Assembly: GCF_030162935.1 (NCBI RefSeq)
Contig: NZ_JASAUZ010000023.1
Span: forward strand, 1-64,000
Direction of reading: 5' to 3'
Length of the DNA: 64,000 nt
DNA from: Comamonas halotolerans
GTDB taxonomy: Bacteria; Pseudomonadota; Gammaproteobacteria; Burkholderiales; Burkholderiaceae_C
Under the pieces are notes generated by a model. It did no database searches, was not told the DNA's origin, and saw nothing but the letters and a program-made list of their open reading frames with translations. Positions within the stretch are counted from its first letter, which is position 1. Every line of letters starts with the position of its first letter. The position numbers and the translations under genes are program-made. Of this stretch, positions 41,092-49,513 are shown piece by piece.

Positions 41092-41133
41092 ACTCTATTT
41101 GCCTTCCGCTCAACCCGAATTGATGAATATCAA
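41092..41133 (-). promoter_or_regulatory. FNR-dependent (class II) promoter for the nap-ccm operon
   Basis: TTGAT-GAAT-ATCAA at 41120-41133 is a perfect FNR consensus site, centred at 41126.5. On the minus strand TAGAGT occupies 41097-41092. With a start at 41085, this hexamer is exactly -12 to -7 and the FNR site is centred at -41.5, the standard class II geometry. The leader to the napE ATG would be about 89 bases. Confidence 0.75.
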
Positions 41134-41267
41134 ATCGATATTTGAATTTCATATTTCTTTACTTAAAAAAATAGAAAAGCAAGTGAGCAGTATCAATTAA
41201 TTCTCCACGAATTTATAAGCAATGTTTCTTGATGCATTGCCTCACAGCTCCAAGACTGAATAGTTAT

Positions 41268-41281
41268 TTGATTCACGTCAA
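41268..41281 (+). promoter_or_regulatory. FNR-like site upstream of nnrS
   Basis: TTGAT-TCAC-GTCAA matches the FNR consensus at nine of ten positions. Its centre would put a class II start near 41316, about 45 bases before the nnrS ATG, with a weak TATTTA at 41303-41308 as -10. An inverted repeat TATTC-N5-GAATA at 41322-41336 lies just downstream and might serve NsrR. The rest of the 365-bp napE-nnrS gap is AT-rich and otherwise unremarkable. Confidence 0.6.
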
Positions 41282-41361
41282 ATAAATCACCATACCCCCT
41301 GTTATTTACTCGGGAAATATGTATTCTTGAGGAATATTTTGAAATTCCTGAAGCTTCCGCA

Positions 41362-42591
41362 ATGAAAAGCCTTCTGAAAATTGAAGAGCCATCCCTGAAA
41401 CATGCTTCTTCCAATGCATCCTGGCGTGACTTTCTAGAACTGGGGTTTCGCCCGCTTTACCTAGGTGGCGCGATCTGGGCCATTGTGGGCGTCGGTTTTT
41501 GGGTGTTTGCCCCTCATTGGCTGCAAGGCATACTTTCGGGCGTGTTCTGGCATGCGCATGAAATGCTCTGGGGCTTTGTCGCCGCCATTGCCGTGGGCTT
41601 TTTACTCACCGCCACCAATAACTGGACAGGTATCAACCCCTTGCACGGCAAAGCACTGGGCGCTCTGGCCTGCCTGTGGCTTATCGCCCGCATCGGTTAT
41701 CTCTTACCCCACCCACTCGCATTTGGTATGGCCTGCGCAGCAGAAAGCCTCTTTTTTTGCGCGGCAACATATGCAGTGGCACGCTGCCTTTGGCGTGCAC
41801 AAAGCCAGCACAACTATGCGCTACCAGCTTTGGTACTAGGCATGGGGCTGGCCAATGCAGCATTTCTTTATGCCTGCTGGATGCAATGGGATTACAGCAC
41901 TCTGATGCACCACTTGTTTGCAGGCATGTTGTGCATGCTCACCCTCACCCTCATCGTGGCACGACGCGTGATTCCCTTTTTTGCAAGCCGTGCAGTGAGT
42001 GGCCTCGAGCTCAACAGGCATACACGCAGCGGTCAATGGCAAGCAGGCTGTGCAGCACTCGCCATCGCCAGCTGGCTTTTTGACTTCAATACCGTTTCTG
42101 CCCTGCTGTTCACTGCTGCATCCTTGATCACGCTATGGCATCTTGTGAGCTGGAAACCCTGGGCTGTCCTCGGCACGCCACTGCTTTGGATTCTTTACCT
42201 TGGCTATTTGGGACTCGGCTTGGGACTGGCTGCTGCTGCAGCCTACACCTTGGACTGGAGCAGCAGACTGTCTTGGCCTGTGCACCTGATTGCCATGGCA
42301 GGCTTTGCTGCATTGATTCTTGGAATGATCACTCGCACGGCACTGGGCCATACCGGACGTCTGCTGCGCGCAGACAAAGCCATGGTGACAGCATTTGCAC
42401 TTCTTCTGATCGCGATCATCTTGCGCGTATGCGCACTCAGCACAAACACCGCTACCATGGCCTGGCTGCATGCCAGCGCCACTTGCTGGATGCTTGCATT
42501 TGCCATTTATCTGGTGCGCTTCATCCCCATGATGACCCGTCCTCGTGTGGACAAACGCCCCGGCAAGCCGATCAACCTCTCACGTTCTTAA
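41362..42591 (+). CDS. nnrS: NnrS-family haem/copper membrane protein
   Basis: 409 residues with about twelve hydrophobic segments. It shows family blocks near the N-terminus (LGFRPLYLGGAIWAI, FWHAHEMLWGFVAAIAVGFLLTA) and GMITRTALGHTGR in the last third. NnrS proteins help cells withstand nitric oxide and nitrosative stress. The nsrR gene follows after 16 bases, and the pair is divergent from the nap operon behind its own FNR-like site. Confidence 0.92.
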   Translation: MKSLLKIEEPSLKHASSNASWRDFLELGFRPLYLGGAIWAIVGVGFWVFAPHWLQGILSGVFWHAHEMLWGFVAAIAVGFLLTATNNWTGINPLHGKALGALACLWLIARIGYLLPHPLAFGMACAAESLFFCAATYAVARCLWRAQSQHNYALPALVLGMGLANAAFLYACWMQWDYSTLMHHLFAGMLCMLTLTLIVARRVIPFFASRAVSGLELNRHTRSGQWQAGCAALAIASWLFDFNTVSALLFTAASLITLWHLVSWKPWAVLGTPLLWILYLGYLGLGLGLAAAAAYTLDWSSRLSWPVHLIAMAGFAALILGMITRTALGHTGRLLRADKAMVTAFALLLIAIILRVCALSTNTATMAWLHASATCWMLAFAIYLVRFIPMMTRPRVDKRPGKPINLSRS

Positions 42592-42607
42592 GCCACCCTA
42601 CATTGTC

Positions 42608-43063
42608 ATGCGCCTCACCGCTCTCACCGACTACGCTTTGCGGGTTCTGATTTACGCAGGCTCCAACACAGAGCGACTGTGCACCATCGGTGAGATTGCC
42701 AAGGCTTTTGACATCTCGCAAGCGCACTTGATGAAGGTTTCACAGTTGCTGGCACAGCAAGGCTGGATCACCACCGTTCGAGGAAAGAATGGTGGTCTCC
42801 ATCTGGGCAAGGCACCGGAACTCATCAACCTCGGCGCCGTGGTCCGCAGCATTGAGCCAGACTTCGCATTGGTGGAATGCCTGGGCAAGAACAGTCAGTG
42901 CAAGCTGACTGGCAATTGCTCCCTGACCTGGATCCTCAACGGCGCATTGAAAGCATTTTGGCAGCACCTGGACTGCTACACCCTCGCGGATGTGCTTGGT
43001 GTCCACCCCAACGACCAAGACAGTGCTCCGCACTTCACCGTCAAATCTCTGCCTAGCGTCTAA
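42608..43063 (+). CDS. nsrR: Rrf2-family nitric oxide-sensing repressor NsrR
   Basis: 151 residues from the ATG at 42608; the frame is open back into nnrS but without family sequence. An N-terminal winged helix (LTDYALRVLIYAG; SQAHLMKVSQLLAQQGWI) leads to the iron-sulfur cysteines Cys91, Cys98 and Cys104 in VECLGKNSQCKLTGNCSL, spaced as in NsrR. NO destroys the cluster and derepresses NO-response genes. Its probable local target is nnrS, and the shared operon suggests feedback control. Confidence 0.93.
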   Translation: MRLTALTDYALRVLIYAGSNTERLCTIGEIAKAFDISQAHLMKVSQLLAQQGWITTVRGKNGGLHLGKAPELINLGAVVRSIEPDFALVECLGKNSQCKLTGNCSLTWILNGALKAFWQHLDCYTLADVLGVHPNDQDSAPHFTVKSLPSV

Positions 43064-43475
43064 AAACTGCTCTTGAGCCCAAACTTGTGCGTGGTGGATC
43101 GCAACCTGCCAAGCCCTTCGCCGCAAGCAAGTTCTATTGCAGTCGCAGTCGATGGTGCGGGAAAGATCTTTTCATGAAATGCTGGCATGAGACGTTATTG
43201 CATTACAAACTGGCTGCTGTGGCGCAACAGGAACGAGCAGTGGGATTGCCATTTGAGCGTCAAAAATGCTCCAAAAAACTTATCGCGTCCGTATCCATAC
43301 TCAACCTCCATGGCGCGCCCGTTCAGACTCTTTCAACCTCTACTCTCGATCTCAGAATTCAGCACAGATTGGTTTTTCCTAAAGCTTCTAAAGGCAGTGG
43401 ACCAGCTTGCCACCGGTCCAACAAAGCCTGTGAGATAAATTTTTTACTTCCACGAGGGTAAGCACCGATTCGAAT
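43064..43475. other. Gene-free interval between nsrR and the aromatic operon
   Basis: About 410 bp. Short frames on the plus strand (for example 43087-43461 and 43187-43438) have no recognisable family, unbiased codon use and no ribosome-binding site. I see no terminator with a proper T run. It may contain the promoter of the downstream operon or decayed sequence. Confidence 0.4.
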
Positions 43476-43499
43476 AAATAGTTGCTCATGCAACTATTT
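43476..43499. promoter_or_regulatory. Perfect inverted repeat, MarR-type operator candidate
   Basis: AAATAGTTGC-TCAT-GCAACTATTT: two perfect 10-base arms around a 4-base centre, ending 47 bases before the flavin monooxygenase ATG. The TTGC-N4-GCAA core and overall length are typical of MarR-family operators that control aromatic-acid catabolism. A MarR gene lies at 51314 in this window, but whether it is the cognate regulator is unknown. Confidence 0.65.
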
Positions 43500-43546
43500 A
43501 CGCATTGCTAGACATTTATCAATGCATTCGTTCGCCGCTTACCACC

Positions 43547-45244
43547 ATGCACTCCCCCACAGCCATACCGCGCAAATCGATCTACTACAACTACCAGGTT
43601 TTCAAGCCTTGGCTGCCCGGTGAGCACGGCCCTCAATCACGCAAGCAGGTTGTCATTGTTGGCAGCGGCCCGGCGGGCATGGTCACGGCGCTGGAGCTGT
43701 CGCGCCAGGGTGTGCGCAGCGTAGTGCTCGAGTCAGAGTTACAGGTGTCAGAGGGCAGCCGCGCCATCGTATTCACCCGTCGCAGCATGGAAATCCTGCA
43801 ACAGGTCGGAGTGGCAGATCGCATGCTCAAGTCCGGGCTGAGCTGGCAATTCGGCAACTCTTTCTACCGAGGCCAGCGTGTATTCCGCATGGAGGCACCG
43901 CATGATCCTGATGATCGCTTCCCCCCCATGCTGAATATCCAGCAGCAATACATGGAGCAGTACTTGTTGGAAGCGTGCGAGGCCTCGCCGCTGATCGATT
44001 TCCGCTGGGGCAACAAGGTATTGAGCACCTCGCAAGAAAACGACACCGTCACGGTGGAAGTGGACACCCCTGAAGGTGCTTACGCCCTGCAAACAGACTG
44101 GCTGATTGCAGCTGATGGTGGGCGCTCTGGCATCAGGCAGTCCATGGGCTTGAAGATGCAAGGCTCCTCGTACGAAGGCTTCTTCGTCATTGCTGACATC
44201 AAAGTGGACCTACCCTTGCCTACTGAGCGTTTGGCATTCTTCGATCCAGAATGGAACCCTGGCAACACCATCCTGATGCACCGCGAGCCACACGGCATCT
44301 GGCGTCTGGACTACCAGTTGCCGCCGGGTGAGACGCCTGAACAGGCGCTGGAACCAGCCTCTTTGAAAGCGCGGATTGATGCACAACTAGCGATGATTGG
44401 CTACCCAGGCATTGCATGGGAGATGGACTGGTCCTCTGTCTACTCTGCTCGCACCCTGACCCTGCCCCAGTACCGCTATGGTCGCACGCTCTTTACGGGC
44501 GATGCAGCCCACCTGCTGCCCATCTTTGGCGTGCGCGGCGCAAATACCGCTTTCCAGGACGCGCAATCGCTGGCCTGGCATCTGGCCATGGTGGTGCACG
44601 GCAAGGCCCAAGTCAGGCTGCTTGACAATTACAGCCGCGAACGGGTGGGCGCGGCGCGTGAAATCATTGATGAAGCCGGCAAGAGCACCCGCTTCATGAC
44701 TCCGCAGACCAAAGGCTTCCGGCTCATGCGTGATGCCGTGCTGTCACTGTCCCTCAGTCAGGATTTCGTGCGCCCCCTCTATCACTGGCGCACCTCGCGA
44801 CCGCATGTCTATGCGGATTCGCAACTCAACAGTCCTCATGACGACAACATGCTGTTCAGCGGTGGTCTGGAAAACGGCGCTCCTGCGCAAAATATTCGGC
44901 TCGGCTGCGAAGAGTTTCTGTTGGACCATATTGGCGGTTGCTTCGATCTTTTGTACTTCACGCAGCGTGATGCCCTGCCAGAAGCGATGGTGCAGACGCT
45001 GGCGCAGCTTCAAGAGCACGGCTGGCCGGTGCGCGTCACTGCGATTCGCCGCAGCGGCAACGCCGCAGTGGCGGGTGCATCCCAGACCTTAATCGACCCG
45101 GAAGGCCGCATGCACCAGCGTTATGGCGCCATCAATGAAGGCTGCGCCTATTTGCTGCGCCCCGACCAGCATGTCTGCGCGCGCTGGCGGCAACTGGATG
45201 CGTTGCGCCTGCAATCCACTTTTGACCATTTACAAAAATGCTAG
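43547..45244 (+). CDS. FAD-dependent aromatic monooxygenase (MhpA/PHBH-like)
   Basis: 565 residues from the ATG at 43547; a TTG 14 codons upstream is possible but poor. Group A flavin monooxygenase motifs are complete: the dinucleotide fold VVIVGSGPAGMV (Gly39, Gly41, Gly44), the DG motif AADGGRSGIRQ and the FAD-ribityl GDAAHLLPIFGVRGANTAFQDA. It carries a C-terminal thioredoxin-like domain, as do phenol and 3-(3-hydroxyphenyl)propionate hydroxylases. It opens an operon with DUF2783, VOC, fumarylacetoacetase and maleylacetoacetate isomerase. The likely substrate is a hydroxyphenylacetate or a related phenol, inferred from those neighbours. Confidence 0.88.
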   Translation: MHSPTAIPRKSIYYNYQVFKPWLPGEHGPQSRKQVVIVGSGPAGMVTALELSRQGVRSVVLESELQVSEGSRAIVFTRRSMEILQQVGVADRMLKSGLSWQFGNSFYRGQRVFRMEAPHDPDDRFPPMLNIQQQYMEQYLLEACEASPLIDFRWGNKVLSTSQENDTVTVEVDTPEGAYALQTDWLIAADGGRSGIRQSMGLKMQGSSYEGFFVIADIKVDLPLPTERLAFFDPEWNPGNTILMHREPHGIWRLDYQLPPGETPEQALEPASLKARIDAQLAMIGYPGIAWEMDWSSVYSARTLTLPQYRYGRTLFTGDAAHLLPIFGVRGANTAFQDAQSLAWHLAMVVHGKAQVRLLDNYSRERVGAAREIIDEAGKSTRFMTPQTKGFRLMRDAVLSLSLSQDFVRPLYHWRTSRPHVYADSQLNSPHDDNMLFSGGLENGAPAQNIRLGCEEFLLDHIGGCFDLLYFTQRDALPEAMVQTLAQLQEHGWPVRVTAIRRSGNAAVAGASQTLIDPEGRMHQRYGAINEGCAYLLRPDQHVCARWRQLDALRLQSTFDHLQKC

Positions 45245-45264
45245 ACCGCTTAGGAGCAGATCCG

Positions 45265-45459
45265 ATGACCCGCAACCCACAAGCACCGGACATAGCGACG
45301 GTCGAAGCCATGTATGACACATTGGCGCAAGCCATTGATCAGGCTGGCCCCGAGAAAACCGAGCTTTTCCTGCTCAAGCTGGCTTTTGTGCAAGCCCATG
45401 CCATCGGCCATGTGGCCCCCCTGGAGCAGCATATTGCCAATGCACTCAAGGACCTGTAA
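45265..45459 (+). CDS. DUF2783-like small protein
   Basis: 64 residues from the ATG at 45265, which has AGGAG nine bases upstream. An ATG at 45238 overlaps the monooxygenase stop and lacks a site. The sequence is alpha-helical throughout (VEAMYDTLAQAIDQAG; ELFLLKLAFVQAHAIG), with no signal or TM segment. Small DUF2783 proteins accompany flavin monooxygenases of this type in related bacteria, as I recall. A role as accessory subunit or stabiliser is plausible but unproven. It sits 20 bases after the monooxygenase and 36 before the VOC gene. Confidence 0.75.
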   Translation: MTRNPQAPDIATVEAMYDTLAQAIDQAGPEKTELFLLKLAFVQAHAIGHVAPLEQHIANALKDL

Positions 45460-45495
45460 ATCTATGAACATCAGCCCGATATCAAGGAGACAAGC

Positions 45496-46035
45496 ATGCT
45501 GATTCAAAAAATCCACCATGTCGCCTACCGCTGCAAAGACGCCAAAGAGACCGTCGAGTGGTACACCCAGCACCTGGACATGAAGTTCGTGCTGGCCATT
45601 GCCGAAAACGAAGTGCCTTCCACCAAAGCGCCTGATCCCTATATGCACATCTTCCTGGATGCAGGCAACGAGAACATCCTCGCATTCTTTGAGCTGCCCA
45701 CACAGCCCGAAATGGGCCGCGACACCAATACCCCGGCCTGGGTGCAGCACCTGGCTTTGCGTGTGGAATCGATGGACGTGCTGGTAGCCACCAAAGAACG
45801 TCTGCAGGCGGCAGGCATTTCCGTCATCGGCCCTGTGAATCACACCCTGTTTCACTCCATTTACTTCTTTGATCCCAATGGTCACCGTATTGAGCTGGCC
45901 GCCGAAGTGGGCACTCCAGAGATGTACCAAAAGCTCGATGAAGTGAAATGGGCCATGCTCGAGGAGTGGAGCCAGACCAAGCGTGCACCGCGGCACGCTG
46001 CCTGGATGCATGACGGCAGCCTGAGCAAGCAGTAA
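45496..46035 (+). CDS. VOC-superfamily protein, candidate ring-cleaving dioxygenase
   Basis: 179 residues with two beta-alpha-beta-beta-beta units of the vicinal-oxygen-chelate fold. The expected metal ligands are His8 (IHHVAYR), His85 (VQHLALRV) and Glu133 (GHRIELAAE): the 2-His-1-carboxylate set of type I extradiol dioxygenases. A C-terminal extension (140-179) is rich in charged and aromatic residues. AAGGAG precedes the ATG. In an operon that otherwise ends the homogentisate route but has no HmgA, this is the best candidate for ring cleavage. A glyoxalase-like isomerase role remains possible. Confidence 0.85.
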   Translation: MLIQKIHHVAYRCKDAKETVEWYTQHLDMKFVLAIAENEVPSTKAPDPYMHIFLDAGNENILAFFELPTQPEMGRDTNTPAWVQHLALRVESMDVLVATKERLQAAGISVIGPVNHTLFHSIYFFDPNGHRIELAAEVGTPEMYQKLDEVKWAMLEEWSQTKRAPRHAAWMHDGSLSKQ

Positions 46036-46128
46036 GACTGCCCCAGCACTTGTTGATTTGACCCGCAGTGCGCGCCGTCACGGCCACTGCGGCTTGTGTT
46101 TTTATGCCCCGTGTTTGAAGTGCCAACG

Positions 46129-47457
46129 ATGACCACACTCCTGAACGAAACCTATGACCCCGAACTGCGTAGCTGGGTAGCCTGCGCCAACCAGGCCGGT
46201 TGCGACTTCCCCATACAAAACCTGCCCTTTGCCAGCTTCAGGCGCAAGGGTAGCAACGAGACCATGCGCGTGGGCGTTGCCATTGGCAGCCAGGTGCTGG
46301 ACCTGACAGCAGCAGCCCGCACTGGCGTCTTTGCAGGAGATGCCACACAGGCCCTGCAAGCGGCCTGCCAGCCCACGCTCAACGCCCTCATGGCGCTGGG
46401 CAAAACCCACTGGAGCGCCCTGCGCCTGGCCCTGTCGCGTGCCTTGCGCGAGGGGGCGGCTGAGCAGTCTGCCTTGCAGGCTTGCCTGGTGGCGCAGGCC
46501 GAGGTTGAATACGGCCTGCCAGCGCAGATCGGTGACTACACCGACTTCTACACCTCGATCTACCATGCCACCAACATCGGCCGCCTCTTTCGCCCAGACA
46601 ATCCATTGATGCCCAACTACCATTGGGTGCCGATTGGCTACCATGGCCGCGCTTCCAGCATTGCGGTCTCAGGGCAGGCGTTTGCGCGCCCCTGCGGACA
46701 GATCAAGGCGCCTGATGCAGATGCCCCCGTGCTGGCACCCAGCAAGCGGCTGGACATCGAGCTGGAGCTGGGCGTGTTCATCGGTCAGGGCAATGAGCTG
46801 GGCAGTCCTGTCTCTATTGACCAGGCCGAAGATCATGTCTTCGGCATCTGCCTGCTCAACGACTGGTCGGCCCGCGACATCCAGGCCTGGGAGTATCAGC
46901 CCCTGGGCCCGTTCCTGGCCAAGAACTTTGCGTCCACCATTTCTCCCTGGGTGGTTACGCTGGAAGCATTGGCGCCCTACCGCGCCGCCCTGCAGCGCCC
47001 AGCAGAAAATCCGCAGCCCCTGCCCTATCTGGACAGCGAGGCCAACCGCAACCAGGGCGCCCTCGACATCCAGCTGGAGGTAGGCCTGCAAACCCGGCAG
47101 ATGCGCGAGCAGGATCCGAAGTCTGAAACACGCCTGTGCCTGACCAGCTACCGCCATGCCTACTGGACCATGGCGCAAATGGTCACGCACCACACGGTCA
47201 ATGGCTGCAACCTCCAGCCTGGTGACCTGCTGGGCAGCGGCACCTTGTCCGGCCCCACCCTTGATCAGGCTGGTGCCTTGATTGAGCTGACCAGTGGCGG
47301 CAAGCACCCCATCCAATTACCCAATGGCGAAAAGCGCACCTTCCTTGAAGACGGTGATGCCATCGTGCTGCGCGGCTGGTGTGAAAAACAAGGCTTTGCA
47401 CGCATCGGCTTTGGCGAATGCCGGGGCACCGTGCTGCCTGCCAAGCAGCCCGTTTGA
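46129..47457 (+). CDS. fahA: Fumarylacetoacetase (long form)
   Basis: 442 residues from the ATG at 46129. It has the N-terminal SH3-like domain plus the FAH hydrolase domain, so it is the eukaryote-like long form rather than the short FAH-superfamily hydrolases. The active-site stretch DYTDFYTSIYHATNIGRLFR includes His146, equivalent to the catalytic histidine, and Asp136. The metal-binding ELELGVFIG and DWSARDIQAWEY blocks follow. It splits fumarylacetoacetate into fumarate and acetoacetate. Confidence 0.94.
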   Translation: MTTLLNETYDPELRSWVACANQAGCDFPIQNLPFASFRRKGSNETMRVGVAIGSQVLDLTAAARTGVFAGDATQALQAACQPTLNALMALGKTHWSALRLALSRALREGAAEQSALQACLVAQAEVEYGLPAQIGDYTDFYTSIYHATNIGRLFRPDNPLMPNYHWVPIGYHGRASSIAVSGQAFARPCGQIKAPDADAPVLAPSKRLDIELELGVFIGQGNELGSPVSIDQAEDHVFGICLLNDWSARDIQAWEYQPLGPFLAKNFASTISPWVVTLEALAPYRAALQRPAENPQPLPYLDSEANRNQGALDIQLEVGLQTRQMREQDPKSETRLCLTSYRHAYWTMAQMVTHHTVNGCNLQPGDLLGSGTLSGPTLDQAGALIELTSGGKHPIQLPNGEKRTFLEDGDAIVLRGWCEKQGFARIGFGECRGTVLPAKQPV

Positions 47458-47473
47458 GCGCGAGAGGCAGTGA

Positions 47474-48124
47474 ATGAAGCATTACAACTACTTTCGCAGT
47501 GGAACCTCGCACCGCCTTCGCATTGCGCTCAACCTCAAAGGGGTGGCAGCCGAATACATTCCTGTGGACCTACTGGCCGAAGACCACCTGCAAGCAGAGT
47601 TCACCGCCATCAATCCACAGGGTCTGGTGCCTGCCCTGGTCCTGGACAGCGGCGAAGTGCTGACGCAGTCACCAGCCATCATCGAATGGCTGGAAGAGCG
47701 CTATCCAGACCCGCCCCTGCTGCCCTCTGATCCCCATGCCCGCGCCCAGGTGCGTGCGCTGGCGGCGCTGGTGGCTTGCGACATCCACCCCGTCAACAAC
47801 CGCCGCATCCTGCAGTATCTGCGCCAGCAATTCGGTGCCGATGAGGCGGCTGTCAATGCATGGTGTGGTCACTGGATCACCGCTGGCTTTGATGCCTACG
47901 AGGCCTTGCTGGCGCAACAGCCCCACCGCGGCGCCTTCAGCTGGGGCAACGCCCCAACAGTCGCTGATGTCTATCTGATTCCCCAGGTGGAAAGCGCCCG
48001 CCGCTTCAAGGTAGACCTATCACGCTGGCCGCTTATTTCAGCCATTGATGCCCACTGCGCAACACTGGAGGCTTTTGCCAAGGCATCACCATGGCGGCAG
48101 CCGGATGCACCTGCTCCCAAATAG
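47474..48124 (+). CDS. maiA: Maleylacetoacetate isomerase (zeta-class GST)
   Basis: 216 residues. The N-terminal glutathione site NYFRSGTSHRLRIALNLKG is the zeta-class SSxxxxR motif in its SGTSHR form, and NPQGLVPALVL and TQSPAIIEWLEE complete the thioredoxin-like domain. It isomerises maleylacetoacetate to fumarylacetoacetate with glutathione. Maleylpyruvate isomerases look alike, but the adjoining long-form fumarylacetoacetase favours maleylacetoacetate. It follows fahA by 16 bases and ends the operon at a strong terminator. Confidence 0.92.
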   Translation: MKHYNYFRSGTSHRLRIALNLKGVAAEYIPVDLLAEDHLQAEFTAINPQGLVPALVLDSGEVLTQSPAIIEWLEERYPDPPLLPSDPHARAQVRALAALVACDIHPVNNRRILQYLRQQFGADEAAVNAWCGHWITAGFDAYEALLAQQPHRGAFSWGNAPTVADVYLIPQVESARRFKVDLSRWPLISAIDAHCATLEAFAKASPWRQPDAPAPK

Positions 48125-48139
48125 CAACGACCACTCCAA

Positions 48140-48171
48140 AGAAAAGGGCTGCACTGCTGCAGCCCTTTTCT
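48140..48171. terminator. Bidirectional terminator between maiA and hppD
   Basis: AGAAAAGGGCTGCA, loop CTGC, TGCAGCCCTTTTCT: a perfect 14-bp stem with A and T tracts at both ends. It serves the two convergent genes of the same pathway. Confidence 0.9.
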
Positions 48172-48195
48172 ATTGCTAGGCTTTATGCATTTTCC

Positions 48196-49278
48196 TTATT
48201 CACTATCAACTGCCAGTGCGCCACGGCGAATCTGGTCACGCTCCAGCGATTCGAACAAGGCCTTGAAATTGCCCTCCCCAAAACCTTCATCGTTTTTGCG
48301 CTGGATGAACTCAAAAAACACCGGCCCCAGCATGGGCTGCGAGAAAATTTGCAGCAGCAAGCGCTTTTCTCCGTTCGCAGTCGATCCATCCATCAAAATC
48401 CCACGCGCTTGCAGCTCGGGCACCGGCTCATTGTGACCAGGCAAGCGCTCTTGCAGCATTTCGTAATAAATGTCGTTGGGTGCAGTCATCAAAGGCACGC
48501 CCGCCATTTGCAAGGCGTCTACGCTGGCGATCAAGTCATCAGTCAGCAAGGCAATGTGCTGGATACCCTCGCCATTGAACTGCATCAGAAACTCTTCAAT
48601 CTGCCCGCCGTTCTTGCCCGACTCTTCATTGAGCGGAATGCGGATCAGCCCATCAGGCGCCGTCATGGCCTTTGATGTCAGTCCGGTGTATTCACCCTTG
48701 ATGTCAAAGTAACGAATCTCGCGGAAGTTGAACAATGACTCATAAAATTCCGCCCAAAACGCCATACGCCCCTTGTAAACATTGTGCGTAAGGTGGTCAA
48801 TCAGCTTAAAACCATGTCCTGCGGGGTGACGGCCAACGCCTTCGATGAACTCAAAGTCGATGTCGTAAATACTCTTTCCATCTTCAAAACGGTCAATCAG
48901 GTACAGCGGTGCACCACCAATACCTTTGATAGCAGGCAGGCGCAGCTCCATGGGGCCTGTCGGAATCTCGATGGGTTGTGCACCCAGCTCCAGCGCACGC
49001 TGGTAAGCGTAGTGGGCATCTTTGACTCGGAAGGCCAGCCCACATGCGCTAGGCCCATGCTCTGCAGCGAAGTAGCTGGCGATACTTTTGGGCTCGCGAT
49101 TCACGATGAAGTTGATATCGCCCTGGCGATAGAGCACAACATTTTTGGAGCGATGCTTGGCCACCAGGGTAAAGCCCATTCGTTCAAACCAGGGCTCCAG
49201 AACATTGGCTTGCGGGGAAGCAAACTCTACAAATTCAAAGCCGCACAGTCCCATGGGGTTGTCATGCAAACCGGTCAT
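48196..49278 (-). CDS. hppD: 4-Hydroxyphenylpyruvate dioxygenase
   Basis: 360 residues from the ATG at 49278 (AAGGAG upstream). Iron ligands are the first His in [10 protein letters not shown], the second in [10 protein letters not shown] and the Glu in [10 protein letters not shown]; the C-terminal [14 protein letters not shown] gate helix is the HPPD signature. It converts 4-hydroxyphenylpyruvate, from tyrosine, to homogentisate. It faces fahA-maiA across a shared terminator and is divergent from an Lrp/AsnC regulator. No homogentisate 1,2-dioxygenase gene is present. Confidence 0.96.
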   Translation of the reverse strand: MTGLHDNPMGLCGFEFVEFASPQANVLEPWFERMGFTLVAKHRSKNVVLYRQGDINFIVNREPKSIASYFAAEHGPSACGLAFRVKDAHYAYQRALELGAQPIEIPTGPMELRLPAIKGIGGAPLYLIDRFEDGKSIYDIDFEFIEGVGRHPAGHGFKLIDHLTHNVYKGRMAFWAEFYESLFNFREIRYFDIKGEYTGLTSKAMTAPDGLIRIPLNEESGKNGGQIEEFLMQFNGEGIQHIALLTDDLIASVDALQMAGVPLMTAPNDIYYEMLQERLPGHNEPVPELQARGILMDGSTANGEKRLLLQIFSQPMLGPVFFEFIQRKNDEGFGEGNFKALFESLERDQIRRGALAVDSE

Positions 49279-49513
49279 TTTTGTCTCCTTGTTTCGAACA
49301 CCACTGACTGGCAAGACTTCACTCATTTGGCGCAAAAATATTTCATCCTTTTGAATTACCAAACAGCCGTCAAAAAGAGCTTGTCAGTGATCAAATTCAG
49401 AGGAAAATTCTAAAAACTCAGGGATACAAAGAGCTTTTATTTGAAGCCCTCGTTTCCCCTTAAAGAAGAGATAAAAATCACAAAAAACCCAATTTAGAGA
49501 GACAAGATTTCAT

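Noticed and set aside
41322..41336. Inverted repeat TATTC-N5-GAATA as an NsrR site
   Set aside because: Spacing does not fit the 11-1-11 NsrR consensus; kept only as a remark on the nnrS control region.
43087..43461. 124-codon plus-strand frame between nsrR and the monooxygenase
   Set aside because: No family, no ribosome-binding site and no third-position bias like its neighbours.
47474..48124. Call as maleylpyruvate isomerase of a gentisate route
   Set aside because: The partner hydrolase is the long-form fumarylacetoacetase, and no gentisate 1,2-dioxygenase gene is present, so maleylacetoacetate is the better substrate call.
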